A stretch of 64,000 bases of DNA from Oleispira sp963933055 (GTDB lineage: Bacteria; Pseudomonadota; Gammaproteobacteria; Pseudomonadales; Oceanobacteraceae). The notes beneath the pieces were generated by a model, which was not told where the DNA came from, searched no databases, and worked only from the letters and a program-made list of their open reading frames with translations. Of this stretch, positions 32,563 to 41,577 are shown one piece after another. A program made the translations under genes and the position numbers. Numbering within the stretch: position 1 is the stretch's first letter; each line of letters starts with the position of its first letter. The DNA lies in the NCBI GenBank assembly GCA_963933055.1, contig CAWVSY010000012.1, forward strand, positions 5,559 to 69,558, read 5' to 3'.

Positions 32563-34489
32563 TTTAGATAAAGATACAATATTGGTAAAAATTGCAGAAC
32601 AATTTTGTCCTCAGCATGCTCAATATATAAAAGGTCCTGAATCTTCTGATAAGGAAGAGCAGCGAGTCGTACGTCAGTTTGTAGAAGCATTACTGTACGA
32701 AGAAATTGTTGAATTTAGTTCTGAGGACAGAATAAATTTTTCAGCAGAATTTAATCACTTCGATGGCGTATTCGATAATATTTACTCATTCAATATGGGC
32801 GGGCGGGCTTTTAGGTGTTTAGGCGCTCGCCGTATTTTTGAACGTATTCGAATTGCCGATGGTTCGGTACAGATACTTGAACATGATAAAGAGTATCGTA
32901 GTGATAAAGAGTATCGTGAATGCCGAATTGAAGAACTCATTTGTTACCTCGATACCGACTCGGAAACCAAGATGCGGCTATTGGGCGAGTTGATGCAGAC
33001 CATCGCATTATGTCGATGGAATACTCGTTATTTAGAGCATCATAAAAAACCAAGGCGCAAGCTAAATTTTGCGCAATTAGAATCGGCTATTACAGAAGGC
33101 CATCTATATCACCCCAGCTTTAAAGCCAGAACAGGATTCACACTGCAGGACCATATTCAATATGGCCCTGAGGCTGCAGGAACGATCCAGTTTCGATGGT
33201 TGGCCATTCAATCACAGCATGTTGAGTATAACTACCCAAGTGCGAGCATTGATTTCTGGACTGAAGAACTGGGGGAAGAGCAATTTACAGTTTTGAGTAA
33301 GCGCCTCGAATCGCTAGGTAAAAACTGGCTGTCTTATGCTCTTGTACCCATTCATCCATGGCAGGTAGATGCCATTCAGAATCGTGGTTTGAGTGATGCG
33401 ATTGATTGTGGTGACATTATTGAATTGGGCGAGGCGGGTGATTTTTATCAAGCAACCCAATCGTTACGCACCTTAGTCAATGTCAGTCACCCTGAAAAAG
33501 CGAATGTCAAAATCCCTTTGAATCTGGTGAGCACGTCTTCGCATCGTAATTTGCAAGATCATTTTGTGTGTACGGCTCCGGCGATTTCAACATGGTTACA
33601 AGAAGTAGTGGCTAAGGATGAGTACTTGCAGCGGGAAGGTAAGCTGCTGCTGTTAAGTGAATATGCAGGTTTACTTTATAAGCCGGAAGATGAAACAAAA
33701 GCCAAAGAGATGGATGGCTTGATCGGTGCTATTTTCCGCGAAAGTATTGTTGATAAATTGCAGCCAGGTGAAGAGGCTATTCCCTTTACGGCACTTATGT
33801 TGGTTGAATCAGATAATCGTCCTTTTATAGCAGACTGGTTAGATCGCTATGGCGTTGATGCTTGGGTTAATCGTTTATTAGACGTCATGTTAGTACCTAT
33901 TTGGCACATGTTGGTTCATAACGGCATTGCCTTTGAAGCCCATTGCCAAAATCTAATATTAACGCACAAAGACGGCTGGCCTCATCGCATCGCACTGCGC
34001 GATTTTCATGAAGATATGGAATACGTAGAAGACTATTTAAAATTTCCCGAGCACCTTCCAAAGTTGGCTGAAACCGATTCATATTTTGAAACCATCGCAT
34101 TAGATGAAGGTTTTAGTATGTCGGACATTGATGAGTTGCGTGAATTATTTATGGATACCGTTTATGTCCTGAATTTAGCGGATTTGTCTTTCTTATTAGA
34201 ACGTTACCATGATTATTCTGAAACCCAATTTTGGAACCGAGTACGTAATCATCTTAATGGCTATCGTCAATCAGGTATTACCCGTTCAGCACGTATTGAT
34301 CGTATTGGCGCTGAAAATCCAAGCATTATTGTTGAGTCGCTACTGAAGAAAAAAATATTAAATGGCGGCACCTTAGATTATTTCGAACACACCGTAAGCA
34401 ACCCGTTAGCCACTGAGTTGGATAAAAGTGCTGAAGATAAAATCGCTGAAAATAAAAAGTTGCGACAAGCTGAATCCCAAACAAGTTAA
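32555..34489 (+). CDS. asbB: petrobactin biosynthesis NIS synthetase AsbB
   Basis: A 644-residue IucA/IucC-family synthetase that adds the second spermidine arm to the citrate backbone. Motifs: GHLYHPSFKARTGFTLQDHI (about 184-203), VPIHPWQVDAI (about 261-271), TQSLRTLVNVSHPEKANVKI (about 301-320) and FEAHCQNLIL (about 464-473). The frame opens with GTG at 32537, but ATG at 32555 has GAGG 8 nt upstream and is preferred; it overlaps asbA by 8 bp. An 18-bp duplication gives DKEYRSDKEYRE. The last 20 residues are a Lys/Glu-rich tail. Confidence 0.92.
   Translation: MDSLDKDTILVKIAEQFCPQHAQYIKGPESSDKEEQRVVRQFVEALLYEEIVEFSSEDRINFSAEFNHFDGVFDNIYSFNMGGRAFRCLGARRIFERIRIADGSVQILEHDKEYRSDKEYRECRIEELICYLDTDSETKMRLLGELMQTIALCRWNTRYLEHHKKPRRKLNFAQLESAITEGHLYHPSFKARTGFTLQDHIQYGPEAAGTIQFRWLAIQSQHVEYNYPSASIDFWTEELGEEQFTVLSKRLESLGKNWLSYALVPIHPWQVDAIQNRGLSDAIDCGDIIELGEAGDFYQATQSLRTLVNVSHPEKANVKIPLNLVSTSSHRNLQDHFVCTAPAISTWLQEVVAKDEYLQREGKLLLLSEYAGLLYKPEDETKAKEMDGLIGAIFRESIVDKLQPGEEAIPFTALMLVESDNRPFIADWLDRYGVDAWVNRLLDVMLVPIWHMLVHNGIAFEAHCQNLILTHKDGWPHRIALRDFHEDMEYVEDYLKFPEHLPKLAETDSYFETIALDEGFSMSDIDELRELFMDTVYVLNLADLSFLLERYHDYSETQFWNRVRNHLNGYRQSGITRSARIDRIGAENPSIIVESLLKKKILNGGTLDYFEHTVSNPLATELDKSAEDKIAENKKLRQAESQTS
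32885..32920. repeat. 18-bp in-frame tandem duplication in asbB
   Basis: GATAAAGAGTATCGTAGT then GATAAAGAGTATCGTGAA; the first 15 bases are identical, encoding DKEYR twice. Confidence 0.85.
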
Positions 34490-34532
34490 TGAATAAAAAA
34501 TTAACTAAAAGCGAATTAATGAAAGGCTAAAT

Positions 34533-35798
34533 ATGATTTATATCAATGATGAACACTACGATAAAAATTATTTTGAGCAGTGTTACCAGAAGTTCAATCA
34601 GCATGACGTTCTAGGGAACGGCCAGGGTAAGCGCATCACAGCTTGTATCAGCGATGCGGCCGTATGGATTGCGTTGTGTCTGTATGCTCGTGATCACGGA
34701 ATATCGGTATTTCCTTTGCCAGCGGGTACTCCAGAAGAAGCATTACGCAGAAGAGCACAACTCAGTAGTAGTCACTACCAAGTGATGGCCGCTTCGATGG
34801 CGGAGCTGCTGACAAATATTGAAAAAATAAGTGATCACGAAGATGACGTTGAACCTGTATTAGTGCAAATGAGCTCAGGCACAACAGGCGAGCCAAAGTG
34901 TATTAATCGCTCTTGGCTGAGTATTGATATCGAATTGCAAAACTACATTGAGCACTTTACTGATTTGGCGGAAATGACCGCAGTCGTCGCATGTCCAGTG
35001 AATCATTCTTATGGTTTGATCTGCGGTATTTTAGCCAGTATTAAACGGGGTTCAGAGCCCGTGATTATTACTAACTTTAACCCTAAATATATTATTAAAA
35101 AGGTGCGTGAAACAACGACCCCTATCTTATATTCATCCCCAGCATTGATCACTACGATCACCATGATGGTAAAAGCGGATCAGCCTATTCATGCCATTAT
35201 GACGTCTGGCACCTTGATGCAGGCGACCTGGTTAGAGCAAGCCGCTAATAAATGTGAAAAATTGTATCAGCAATATGGCTGTTCGGAAGTAGGTTGTATC
35301 TCTTTGGGTGGAGATATTAAGTCTATTCATGATCAGGGGATGGTATTACCTCATCTTACTGTTAAGTCTGGATCTTCGGCAGAAGAACCACAAGAAATCA
35401 TAGTGGCTATACAAGCTAGTACTACAGAAAATAATATTCGTGTTTCAACTCGCGATTTAGGTTTTCTGGATGCCAATAACCGTCTGCATTTTATTTCTCG
35501 CATCGATGAAATGATTAATGTGTCAGGACTTAATGTCTATCCCGCAGAAGTAGAAAAAGTGGTTATGGATATGCCAAATGTTAGCGATGCCGTGGTATTT
35601 AAAAAAAGCCACGCATTTGGTAATGACCAAGTATGTTTGCAGTTTATCGCTGAGCAAGAGATTGCTAACGAAGATATTCGCAGCTGGTGCAGCAAATATT
35701 TAAATAAATATCAGGTACCCCTACAGATTGCTCAAGTTGAAAAAATTGAGCGCTTACCTAACGGCAAGGTTAGTCGTAAAGCACTAGCGCTTGCATAA
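34533..35798 (+). CDS. asbC: 3,4-dihydroxybenzoyl-AMP ligase AsbC
   Basis: A 421-residue stand-alone adenylating enzyme. It activates 3,4-dihydroxybenzoate with ATP and loads it on the AsbD carrier. The core motif VQMSSGTTGEPK (about 111-122) is the P-loop, YQQYGCSEVG (about 245-254) the A5-like block, STRDLGFLD (about 307-315) the ribose-binding Asp, and the C-terminal LPNGKVSRKAL (about 409-419) carries the catalytic lysine. It is shorter than usual acyl-CoA ligases (about 500-550) through a compact N-terminal domain, as in AsbC. GAAAGG precedes the ATG. A 16-bp duplication spans the stop codon. Confidence 0.9.
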   Translation: MIYINDEHYDKNYFEQCYQKFNQHDVLGNGQGKRITACISDAAVWIALCLYARDHGISVFPLPAGTPEEALRRRAQLSSSHYQVMAASMAELLTNIEKISDHEDDVEPVLVQMSSGTTGEPKCINRSWLSIDIELQNYIEHFTDLAEMTAVVACPVNHSYGLICGILASIKRGSEPVIITNFNPKYIIKKVRETTTPILYSSPALITTITMMVKADQPIHAIMTSGTLMQATWLEQAANKCEKLYQQYGCSEVGCISLGGDIKSIHDQGMVLPHLTVKSGSSAEEPQEIIVAIQASTTENNIRVSTRDLGFLDANNRLHFISRIDEMINVSGLNVYPAEVEKVVMDMPNVSDAVVFKKSHAFGNDQVCLQFIAEQEIANEDIRSWCSKYLNKYQVPLQIAQVEKIERLPNGKVSRKALALA

Positions 35799-35812
35799 AT
35801 AGGCGCTTGCAT
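35787..35812. repeat. short tandem duplication across the asbC stop codon
   Basis: GCGCTTGCAT occurs at 35787-35796 and again at 35803-35812, a 16-bp period; the TAA stop is between them. Confidence 0.7.
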
Positions 35813-35860
35813 CAACGTCGGTATTTTTAAAGAAAAACGAATAACTAGATTGATAAAATT

Positions 35861-37156
35861 ATGATGACAAAAGAACAGATTGTTGAATCCCTATTCAAAG
35901 TATTAAGCGAGAACATGTCTCTGTTGAATATGGATAAATTCCACAGCGATGCCCGTTTATTAGAAGACCTAGCATTAGATTCATCCATGGTATTGCACAT
36001 GCTGATGTTGCTCGAAGTGGAGTATGAAATGGCGATGGATGAAAATGCCTTAATGAATGAAGATTTTGAAACCGTACGAGCGGTTGCCAATATTTTATAT
36101 GCAGGCCAAAACCTACCAAAGCATGAAAAGGGTCTTGAAGTTTATGAAGACGTTAAGATCCATTGTGTTGCTAGTAATTTGGCCGAAGTCGTAAAGCGTT
36201 TTCCACAATTAGATCATCGCATTTTGTATTTTGCTGTGTCCGACGCAAATGCCTGTATCGATGATCGTTTTGTTTTGACCTACCATAACGAAAATATCAA
36301 TCACGATATTTTCTTTAACTGGTACGAGCGCCTTTATGGAATGCCGATTCGTCCTTGGTATGACAAGCAAGCGAGCAAAGAACAGAACCTAGCGATATTA
36401 GAAACTCTGGTGCAGAAGCGAGCGCCTGGCCAGCATATTTTAGTGATGTTAGACATGTTCCATTTACCTGAACGGGAGAATGAATTCAATAAAGATCCTT
36501 TTCCTCATTATGTCATGTTGGGACCGACCAATAATCCTGATCTTTGGTTTATGTATGACCCAGATTATCGTTGGGAAGGTGTATTTAACAAAGATCGAAT
36601 TTTAAACGCAGTGGCTCAGCCAACCGTATCCGGTGGTTATGTGTTTTCTGAACAAGGCGCGAGAGCAACTCCGGTTGAAGAAGTTATCGCTTTTTTTGAC
36701 GCCTCTGTCGTGCCAGATGCTAATCCCGTTACGGATATGATTCGCGCAATCATCACTGCTCACATTAACGGTGAAGATAAAAATGGCGAGCCGTTACCGC
36801 TAGAAAATTTAATCAAAGCGGTAGAAGAAATACCGGTTATGTCACCGCGTAAATACGCCTATGAACATGGCTTTGCATTTTTCTGGCGTGAGCTGGAGCT
36901 GCCAGAGCAAGAGTTTGACGATTGGTGTGATGTGATTGATGAGTTAGCAAAAACCTACAAGCTGATTCAATTTAATGCCATGAAATTAGCGGTGACAAAA
37001 AAAGAAGCCTTTGCTGAAAAATTATTCCAGTTATTAGATCAGCAAGACGAAAGAGAATTCAAACTTAAGCAACGTTTAATTGAAGTGAAAGATAGTTGGG
37101 CAAAAACCATGCTCGAGCCGTCTGATACTCAGCAACTAGAAGGGGCCTGTCTGTGA
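35861..37156 (+). CDS. fused acyl carrier AsbD + dihydroxybenzoyl-spermidine condensing AsbE
   Basis: A single 431-residue frame that covers two B. anthracis genes. Residues 1-80 are a carrier domain with the phosphopantetheine site in LEDLALDSSM (Ser41 after Asp40). Residues about 90-431 match AsbE, a protein of the DUF6005/BtrH-like acyl-transfer group, containing HNENINHDIFFNWYERLYG, HILVMLDMFHLPERENEFNK and FPHYVMLGP. In the known pathway the 3,4-dihydroxybenzoyl thioester on AsbD is passed by AsbE to spermidine. Fusion would tether donor and enzyme. No stop or frameshift separates the domains. It overlaps asbF by 4 bp. Two ATGs are adjacent; the ribosome-binding site is weak. Confidence 0.88.
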   Translation: MMTKEQIVESLFKVLSENMSLLNMDKFHSDARLLEDLALDSSMVLHMLMLLEVEYEMAMDENALMNEDFETVRAVANILYAGQNLPKHEKGLEVYEDVKIHCVASNLAEVVKRFPQLDHRILYFAVSDANACIDDRFVLTYHNENINHDIFFNWYERLYGMPIRPWYDKQASKEQNLAILETLVQKRAPGQHILVMLDMFHLPERENEFNKDPFPHYVMLGPTNNPDLWFMYDPDYRWEGVFNKDRILNAVAQPTVSGGYVFSEQGARATPVEEVIAFFDASVVPDANPVTDMIRAIITAHINGEDKNGEPLPLENLIKAVEEIPVMSPRKYAYEHGFAFFWRELELPEQEFDDWCDVIDELAKTYKLIQFNAMKLAVTKKEAFAEKLFQLLDQQDEREFKLKQRLIEVKDSWAKTMLEPSDTQQLEGACL

Positions 37157-38016
37157 AATATTCCGTTTGCACCATTTCTTTCCGCCATCAGTTGATATCA
37201 CTGGAACGCATTGCCAATTGGGCGAAAGCGCATCAGTTTGACGCGATTGAGCTGTGGGGCGTGCATGCCAAGAACCTTCGTCAATCACCAGATTTCACTC
37301 TAGAGAGTTTGGTCGAAAAAGGTTTGTCAGTATCAATGGTCAGTGATTATTTGCCTTTAGACGGAGATCTAAAGGTTGCGTTAGAAGGCGCTAAATCACT
37401 GTGCACGATTACACGTTCTTGGGGGGCTAAAAAATTACGTACTTTTTCTGGCAACAAACCCAGTGCAGGCATGAGTATGAGAGAACGAGCAGCCTGTACT
37501 AAGCGCTTGCGCGAATATTGCAAAATAGCAGCGGACTATGGGGTTTATCTTATTGTTGAAACGCACCCCAATACATTAGCGGATACCTTGGCATCGACTC
37601 TTCAGTTAATTGAAGAAGTGAATCACCCGGCATTGCGTATTAATTTTGATGTGATCCATGTTTGGGAAATGGGCAGTGATCCGATCGTTGCACTCGATCA
37701 GCTCGCGCCTTTAATAGAGCACATGCATTTTAAAAACATCACTCAACGTAATCTTTTGAATGTTTTTAATCCCGGTAATGTTTATGCCCCCGCAGGCACT
37801 CGTGAAGGTATGACGCCAATTTTCAACGGCGAATACGATTTCAAGCAGTTCTTAGATTATTTGATGAAAGAGTCCGCTATACCGTGGCAAAACATGGATG
37901 CTTCGTTGGAGTGGTTCGGACCGGATGTCTTCACTACTCTGGATAACGATCGTAAAGAACTCGCGAAACTGGAATCACACTTTATCCAACAGTCCCAGCC
38001 AGAGCTAACGATATGA
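37153..38016 (+). CDS. asbF: 3-dehydroshikimate dehydratase AsbF
   Basis: A 287-residue TIM-barrel enzyme (xylose-isomerase-like fold) that aromatises 3-dehydroshikimate to 3,4-dihydroxybenzoate. The N-terminus YSVCTISFRHQLIS (3-16), AIELWGVHAKNL (31-42), MVSDYL, ETHPNTLADTL (136-146) and SLEWFG (251-256) follow the Bacillus AsbF closely. Glu136, Asp166, His192 and Glu253 are the expected metal ligands. The start is GTG at 37153, overlapping the AsbDE stop (GTGA), with AAGGGG upstream. Its presence is the best single evidence that the catechol is the 3,4 isomer of petrobactin, not 2,3-dihydroxybenzoate. Confidence 0.95.
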   Translation: MKYSVCTISFRHQLISLERIANWAKAHQFDAIELWGVHAKNLRQSPDFTLESLVEKGLSVSMVSDYLPLDGDLKVALEGAKSLCTITRSWGAKKLRTFSGNKPSAGMSMRERAACTKRLREYCKIAADYGVYLIVETHPNTLADTLASTLQLIEEVNHPALRINFDVIHVWEMGSDPIVALDQLAPLIEHMHFKNITQRNLLNVFNPGNVYAPAGTREGMTPIFNGEYDFKQFLDYLMKESAIPWQNMDASLEWFGPDVFTTLDNDRKELAKLESHFIQQSQPELTI

Positions 38017-39170
38017 AAATGAGCACACCTTATTACCTAATTGATGAGACTCGCATGTTAAAGGCGATGGAACGTATCGCTTATGTGCGTGAGTGTAGTG
38101 GTGCCAAAAGTGTTCTCGCATTGAAATGTTTTTCTAGCTGGTGCGTATTTGATTTTATGAAGGACTATATGGCTGGAACAACGAGTAGTAGTTTATATGA
38201 AGCGCGTTTAGGTTATGAGAAATTTGGTGGCGAAACCCATGGTTACAGTGTTGCTTATAGCGAAGATGAAATTCCTGAACTCGTTGAGTACTGCGACAAA
38301 GTTATTTTCAATTCGTTGAATCAATTAGAGCAATACAAAGCGCAGGTAAAAGAAAAAGGCCGTTCAATTGGGCTGCGTATAAATCCAGAAGTAGGCCATT
38401 CCGAATACGGTTTAAGTGATACGGTTGCAAAATATTCACGCCTCGGGGTACGTCACGATTTGTTGCCTGACAATATCACCGATGAAATTGAGGGTGCTAT
38501 GTTTCACATGAATTGTGAAAACGATGACTTCACAAGCCTTAGTCAACAGCTGGATGAAATTGAACGCCGTTTTTCTACGATTCTGCCTAAGTTGAACTGG
38601 CTTAGTTTAGGCGGTGGTATTGCCTTTACCCGTGATGGTTATGCATTGAATGCTTTATGTGGCCGCCTCAAATTATTAGCTGAAACTTATGACTTGCAAG
38701 TATACCTAGAACCAGGTGAAGCATCGGTCACTCAATCCACTTCCCTTGTCGTTAAGGTATTAGACAAGGTAGACAACCAATTATCAACGTTGATCGTCGA
38801 CGCCGGTGTTGAAACTCATTTGCTGGATGTATTGGTTTACAAGTTTACGCCTGAACTAGAAGGTGCAGAACCAATCGCAGAAGAAAATATAGAAGCCGCA
38901 TTACAACAAGCGTTACAAGAAGGTAAGTCTGTTTATCGTATTAGTGGACGTACCTGTTTGGCGGGTGATGTATTCGGAACCTATATTTTCAATCAAAAAG
39001 TTGAAATAGGGGATGAACTGAGATTCACCGATGTCGCTGGTTATTCCATGGTGAAGAAAAATTTCTTCAACGGAATCAAAATGCCCGCCATTTGCCATAA
39101 AAATATTCATGGAGAAACCCGCGTCATTCGCGAGTTTGATTACGAAGATTTTCGAGACTTTTTGTCTTAA
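38013..39170 (+). CDS. nspC: carboxy(nor)spermidine decarboxylase
   Basis: A 385-residue fold-III PLP decarboxylase that turns carboxyspermidine into spermidine. The PLP lysine is Lys38 in SVLALKCFSSW; GLRINPEVGHSEYGLSDTVA (about 116-135), SLGGGIAFTRDGY and RISGRTCLAGDVFGTY (about 304-319, with the conserved Cys) are family motifs. It overlaps asbF by 4 bp (ATGA), which ties spermidine supply to siderophore genes in one transcript. A second ATG two codons in is equally possible. Strict substrate (carboxyspermidine versus carboxynorspermidine) cannot be told from sequence here. Confidence 0.92.
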   Translation: MKMSTPYYLIDETRMLKAMERIAYVRECSGAKSVLALKCFSSWCVFDFMKDYMAGTTSSSLYEARLGYEKFGGETHGYSVAYSEDEIPELVEYCDKVIFNSLNQLEQYKAQVKEKGRSIGLRINPEVGHSEYGLSDTVAKYSRLGVRHDLLPDNITDEIEGAMFHMNCENDDFTSLSQQLDEIERRFSTILPKLNWLSLGGGIAFTRDGYALNALCGRLKLLAETYDLQVYLEPGEASVTQSTSLVVKVLDKVDNQLSTLIVDAGVETHLLDVLVYKFTPELEGAEPIAEENIEAALQQALQEGKSVYRISGRTCLAGDVFGTYIFNQKVEIGDELRFTDVAGYSMVKKNFFNGIKMPAICHKNIHGETRVIREFDYEDFRDFLS

Positions 39171-39211
39171 CTTTTAGTCTGAGCTTTTTAAAAATTTGGG
39201 GGGAATATGTT

Positions 39212-40474
39212 ATGAAAAAGAACGTACTCATTATTGGCGCAGGTGCCGTAGGCGCAGTGGTTGCTCACAAGTGCGCACAGAGTAGCGATGTATTCGCATC
39301 CGTTTGCTTAGCTTCTAAAAATGTTGCTAAATGCGATGCCATTATCGATTCAGTGAATAGAAAGAATTATCAAACGGTAGCAGGCTTTCAGTTCTATAGT
39401 CGAGAAGTGAACGCCGACAATACCGACGACTTGGTGACGTTGATTCGATCAACCGAAAGCCAGATCGTTATTAATGTCTGCACCGTCTTTGTCAATATGA
39501 ATATTTTGGATGCTTGCTTAGAAACCGGTGCCGCTTATATCGATACGGCGGTTCATGAAGATTATAGTGTGATGAATGCACCGTATCCGTGGTATGCCAA
39601 CTACGAATGGAAAAAGCGTGAATTATGCAAAAAGAAGGGGGTGACGGCTATTTTAGGCAGCGGTTTTGATCCTGGTGTCGTGAACGCTTATTGCGCTTAT
39701 GCACAAAAACACGAATTCGATTCCATCGAAAGCATCGATATTATGGATGTGAATGATGGCGACCATGGTCATTATTTCTCAACCAATTTTGACCCTGAAG
39801 TGAACCTGCGGGAAATCATTGAAGATGCGGGTTGCTTAGAAGATGGTCAATGGCGCACTTATCCACATCATAGCCGTTCGATGAATTACGATTTTCCTGA
39901 AGTGGGTGAGCACAAGTTGTATCTGATGGGACACGACGAAGTGCATTCGTTATCGAAAAATATTCCTGGGGTAGAAACTGTACGCTTCTGGATGGGCTTT
40001 GGTGATCATTACTTAAAGTGTTTAGAAGTCTTCGAAAAAGTGGGGTTATTGAATCACGAAACGGTGACAACCAATAATGGTGAAAAAGTGATACCTCTAC
40101 ATACCTTGAAAGCTTGCTTGCCTGACCCTGCGAGTCTAGCGCCAAAATACAAAGGGAAAACCTGCATTGGCACATTGATTAAAGGTAAGCGCGATGGTCA
40201 GGATAAAGAACTGCTTGTTTATAACATCTGTGATCATGAAGTAACGTATGCTGATATTGATTCTCAGGCCATCGCCTTCACCGCGGGTGTACCTCCGGTT
40301 GCCGCGGCTAAGCTGATTGCAAGTGGCGAATGGGATGTTAAAGGCATGGTAAATGTAGAAGAGTTAGACCCCATTCCGTTCTTTGAGCGCTTAGCTGAAA
40401 TGGGTATTTCTACCGAGGTTTACGACGTAAGTGCCGATAAAGACAGCCCTGCCAACAGAGTATTGTACGCTTAA
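39212..40474 (+). CDS. saccharopine-dehydrogenase-family carboxy(nor)spermidine dehydrogenase, copy 2
   Basis: A 420-residue paralogue of the protein at 27019. It has the same dinucleotide-binding start (IIGAGAVGAVVAHKCAQ, 6-22), LGSGFDPGVVNAY, MDVNDGDHGHYFSTNFDPEV and FWMGFGDHYLKCLEVFEKVG. It directly follows nspC (41 bp) and would supply its substrate from aspartate semialdehyde and putrescine. Compared with copy 1, it has a longer loop after the second strand (about 50-60) and a longer C-terminus (VYDVSADKDSPANRVLYA). A strong GGGGGGA precedes the ATG. It appears to be the last gene of the petrobactin operon; no clear terminator follows. Confidence 0.87.
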   Translation: MKKNVLIIGAGAVGAVVAHKCAQSSDVFASVCLASKNVAKCDAIIDSVNRKNYQTVAGFQFYSREVNADNTDDLVTLIRSTESQIVINVCTVFVNMNILDACLETGAAYIDTAVHEDYSVMNAPYPWYANYEWKKRELCKKKGVTAILGSGFDPGVVNAYCAYAQKHEFDSIESIDIMDVNDGDHGHYFSTNFDPEVNLREIIEDAGCLEDGQWRTYPHHSRSMNYDFPEVGEHKLYLMGHDEVHSLSKNIPGVETVRFWMGFGDHYLKCLEVFEKVGLLNHETVTTNNGEKVIPLHTLKACLPDPASLAPKYKGKTCIGTLIKGKRDGQDKELLVYNICDHEVTYADIDSQAIAFTAGVPPVAAAKLIASGEWDVKGMVNVEELDPIPFFERLAEMGISTEVYDVSADKDSPANRVLYA

Positions 40475-40738
40475 TCTATTTTTATAGCGTGTGATCATTG
40501 GGCTCATAGAGCTCGATGGTCATCAATCTCACCATCTCATTATAAAATACAAAACAGTTAATTAGCATTAGAATCAGAGAGACATAGTTCATGAAATTAT
40601 TTGGGCAAATAAAATTAGCTTAAATATAAGCTGGCAGATATCGATAAAAAATGAGTAACTGTTAGTTCAGGTTTTAGGTATTACAGTTATACTATTAGGA
40701 GCGCTATTTAATGCCCAACTCAATGCTAGGAGAAGCGA

Positions 40739-41458
40739 TTGAAATACATTAAATCTTCTCTTATGAGCTTATCCATTATTTTTCTATTATTCACCTCATG
40801 CGTAACGTGGGCAAAAGACATTACCATCGCCACATTTTCACTTGAAAGCCTGCAAGTAGACAGTGCCATTGCCATCATGACCCCCATTTACAAACGCATC
40901 GGTTATGACATGAAGATTCTTCGCTTTCCGGGAAAACGATCGGTTGTAGAAGCCGATAAAGGAACAATACAAGGTGAGCTGCTGCGCGTAAAAACGATAG
41001 AAAACGATTACCCCAATCTTATTCGAATCCCCTATGCCATCGGCTACTTAAACGTAATTGCAATCACCTGTCATGAGCAACCAGAAATCACAGAACTGTC
41101 TTCAATCGTGAATCAACGAGTAGGAATTCTGCGTGGCGTTGAAGTCTTTGATGCCCTTACCAAAAACCTCAAACGAGAAGTAGTGAATAACATTGATAGC
41201 CTCTTTGGCATACTGTTTAGTGGCCGAGTTGATGTAATTTTATTTCCAGAGCTGGATGCCCAGCAATACATAAAAAGCTATGGCATCGCTGAAAAAGTTA
41301 ACATAGGCCGCAAAGCCATTCTAAAAATGCCGCTCTACCATTTCGTTCACAAAGACGCATCCAACGTAGCCGACAAGCTAATGCAAGTGATGAAGCCGAT
41401 GCAAGAAAGTGGCGAACTCGATCGTTTAATTGAAAAAACAGAAAGCGCCTACGACTAA
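40739..41458 (+). CDS. small periplasmic solute-binding-like protein
   Basis: A 239-residue protein with a signal peptide (MKYIKSSLMSLSIIFLLFTS, cleavage near TWA-KD at residue 26) and a single type II periplasmic binding domain of the SBP_bac_3 kind. MTPIYKRIGYDMKILRFPGKR (two runs) and IVNQRVGILRGVEVFDALTK are typical of the amino-acid-binding-like proteins that are common as orphans in marine gammaproteobacteria. The start codon is TTG at 40739, supported by TAGGAG 6 nt upstream; an ATG eight codons later would cut into the signal peptide. No transporter genes are adjacent. It is not clearly linked to the siderophore operon, from which 264 bp separate it; that gap shows only a possible -10 (TATACT, 40689). 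Confidence 0.75.
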   Translation: MKYIKSSLMSLSIIFLLFTSCVTWAKDITIATFSLESLQVDSAIAIMTPIYKRIGYDMKILRFPGKRSVVEADKGTIQGELLRVKTIENDYPNLIRIPYAIGYLNVIAITCHEQPEITELSSIVNQRVGILRGVEVFDALTKNLKREVVNNIDSLFGILFSGRVDVILFPELDAQQYIKSYGIAEKVNIGRKAILKMPLYHFVHKDASNVADKLMQVMKPMQESGELDRLIEKTESAYD

Positions 41459-41577
41459 AAACTGAAGGGTTTGACATAAACTAACACTTAAAGACTATAA
41501 AGCCCGAAGCAGAGCCAGTATCATAGCGCCATTAAAACCCCTTAATCATGTCTCAATGATAAACGCAGGAAGACACC

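Noticed and set aside
30655..34489. Aerobactin (iucA/iucC) biosynthesis
   Set aside because: No lysine N-hydroxylase or acetyltransferase (iucD, iucB) is present, while asbC, asbDE and asbF are; petrobactin fits far better.
40475..40738. Small gene in the gap after the second dehydrogenase
   Set aside because: Only a ten-codon frame (ATG near 40590) without a clear ribosome-binding site; no support for a product.
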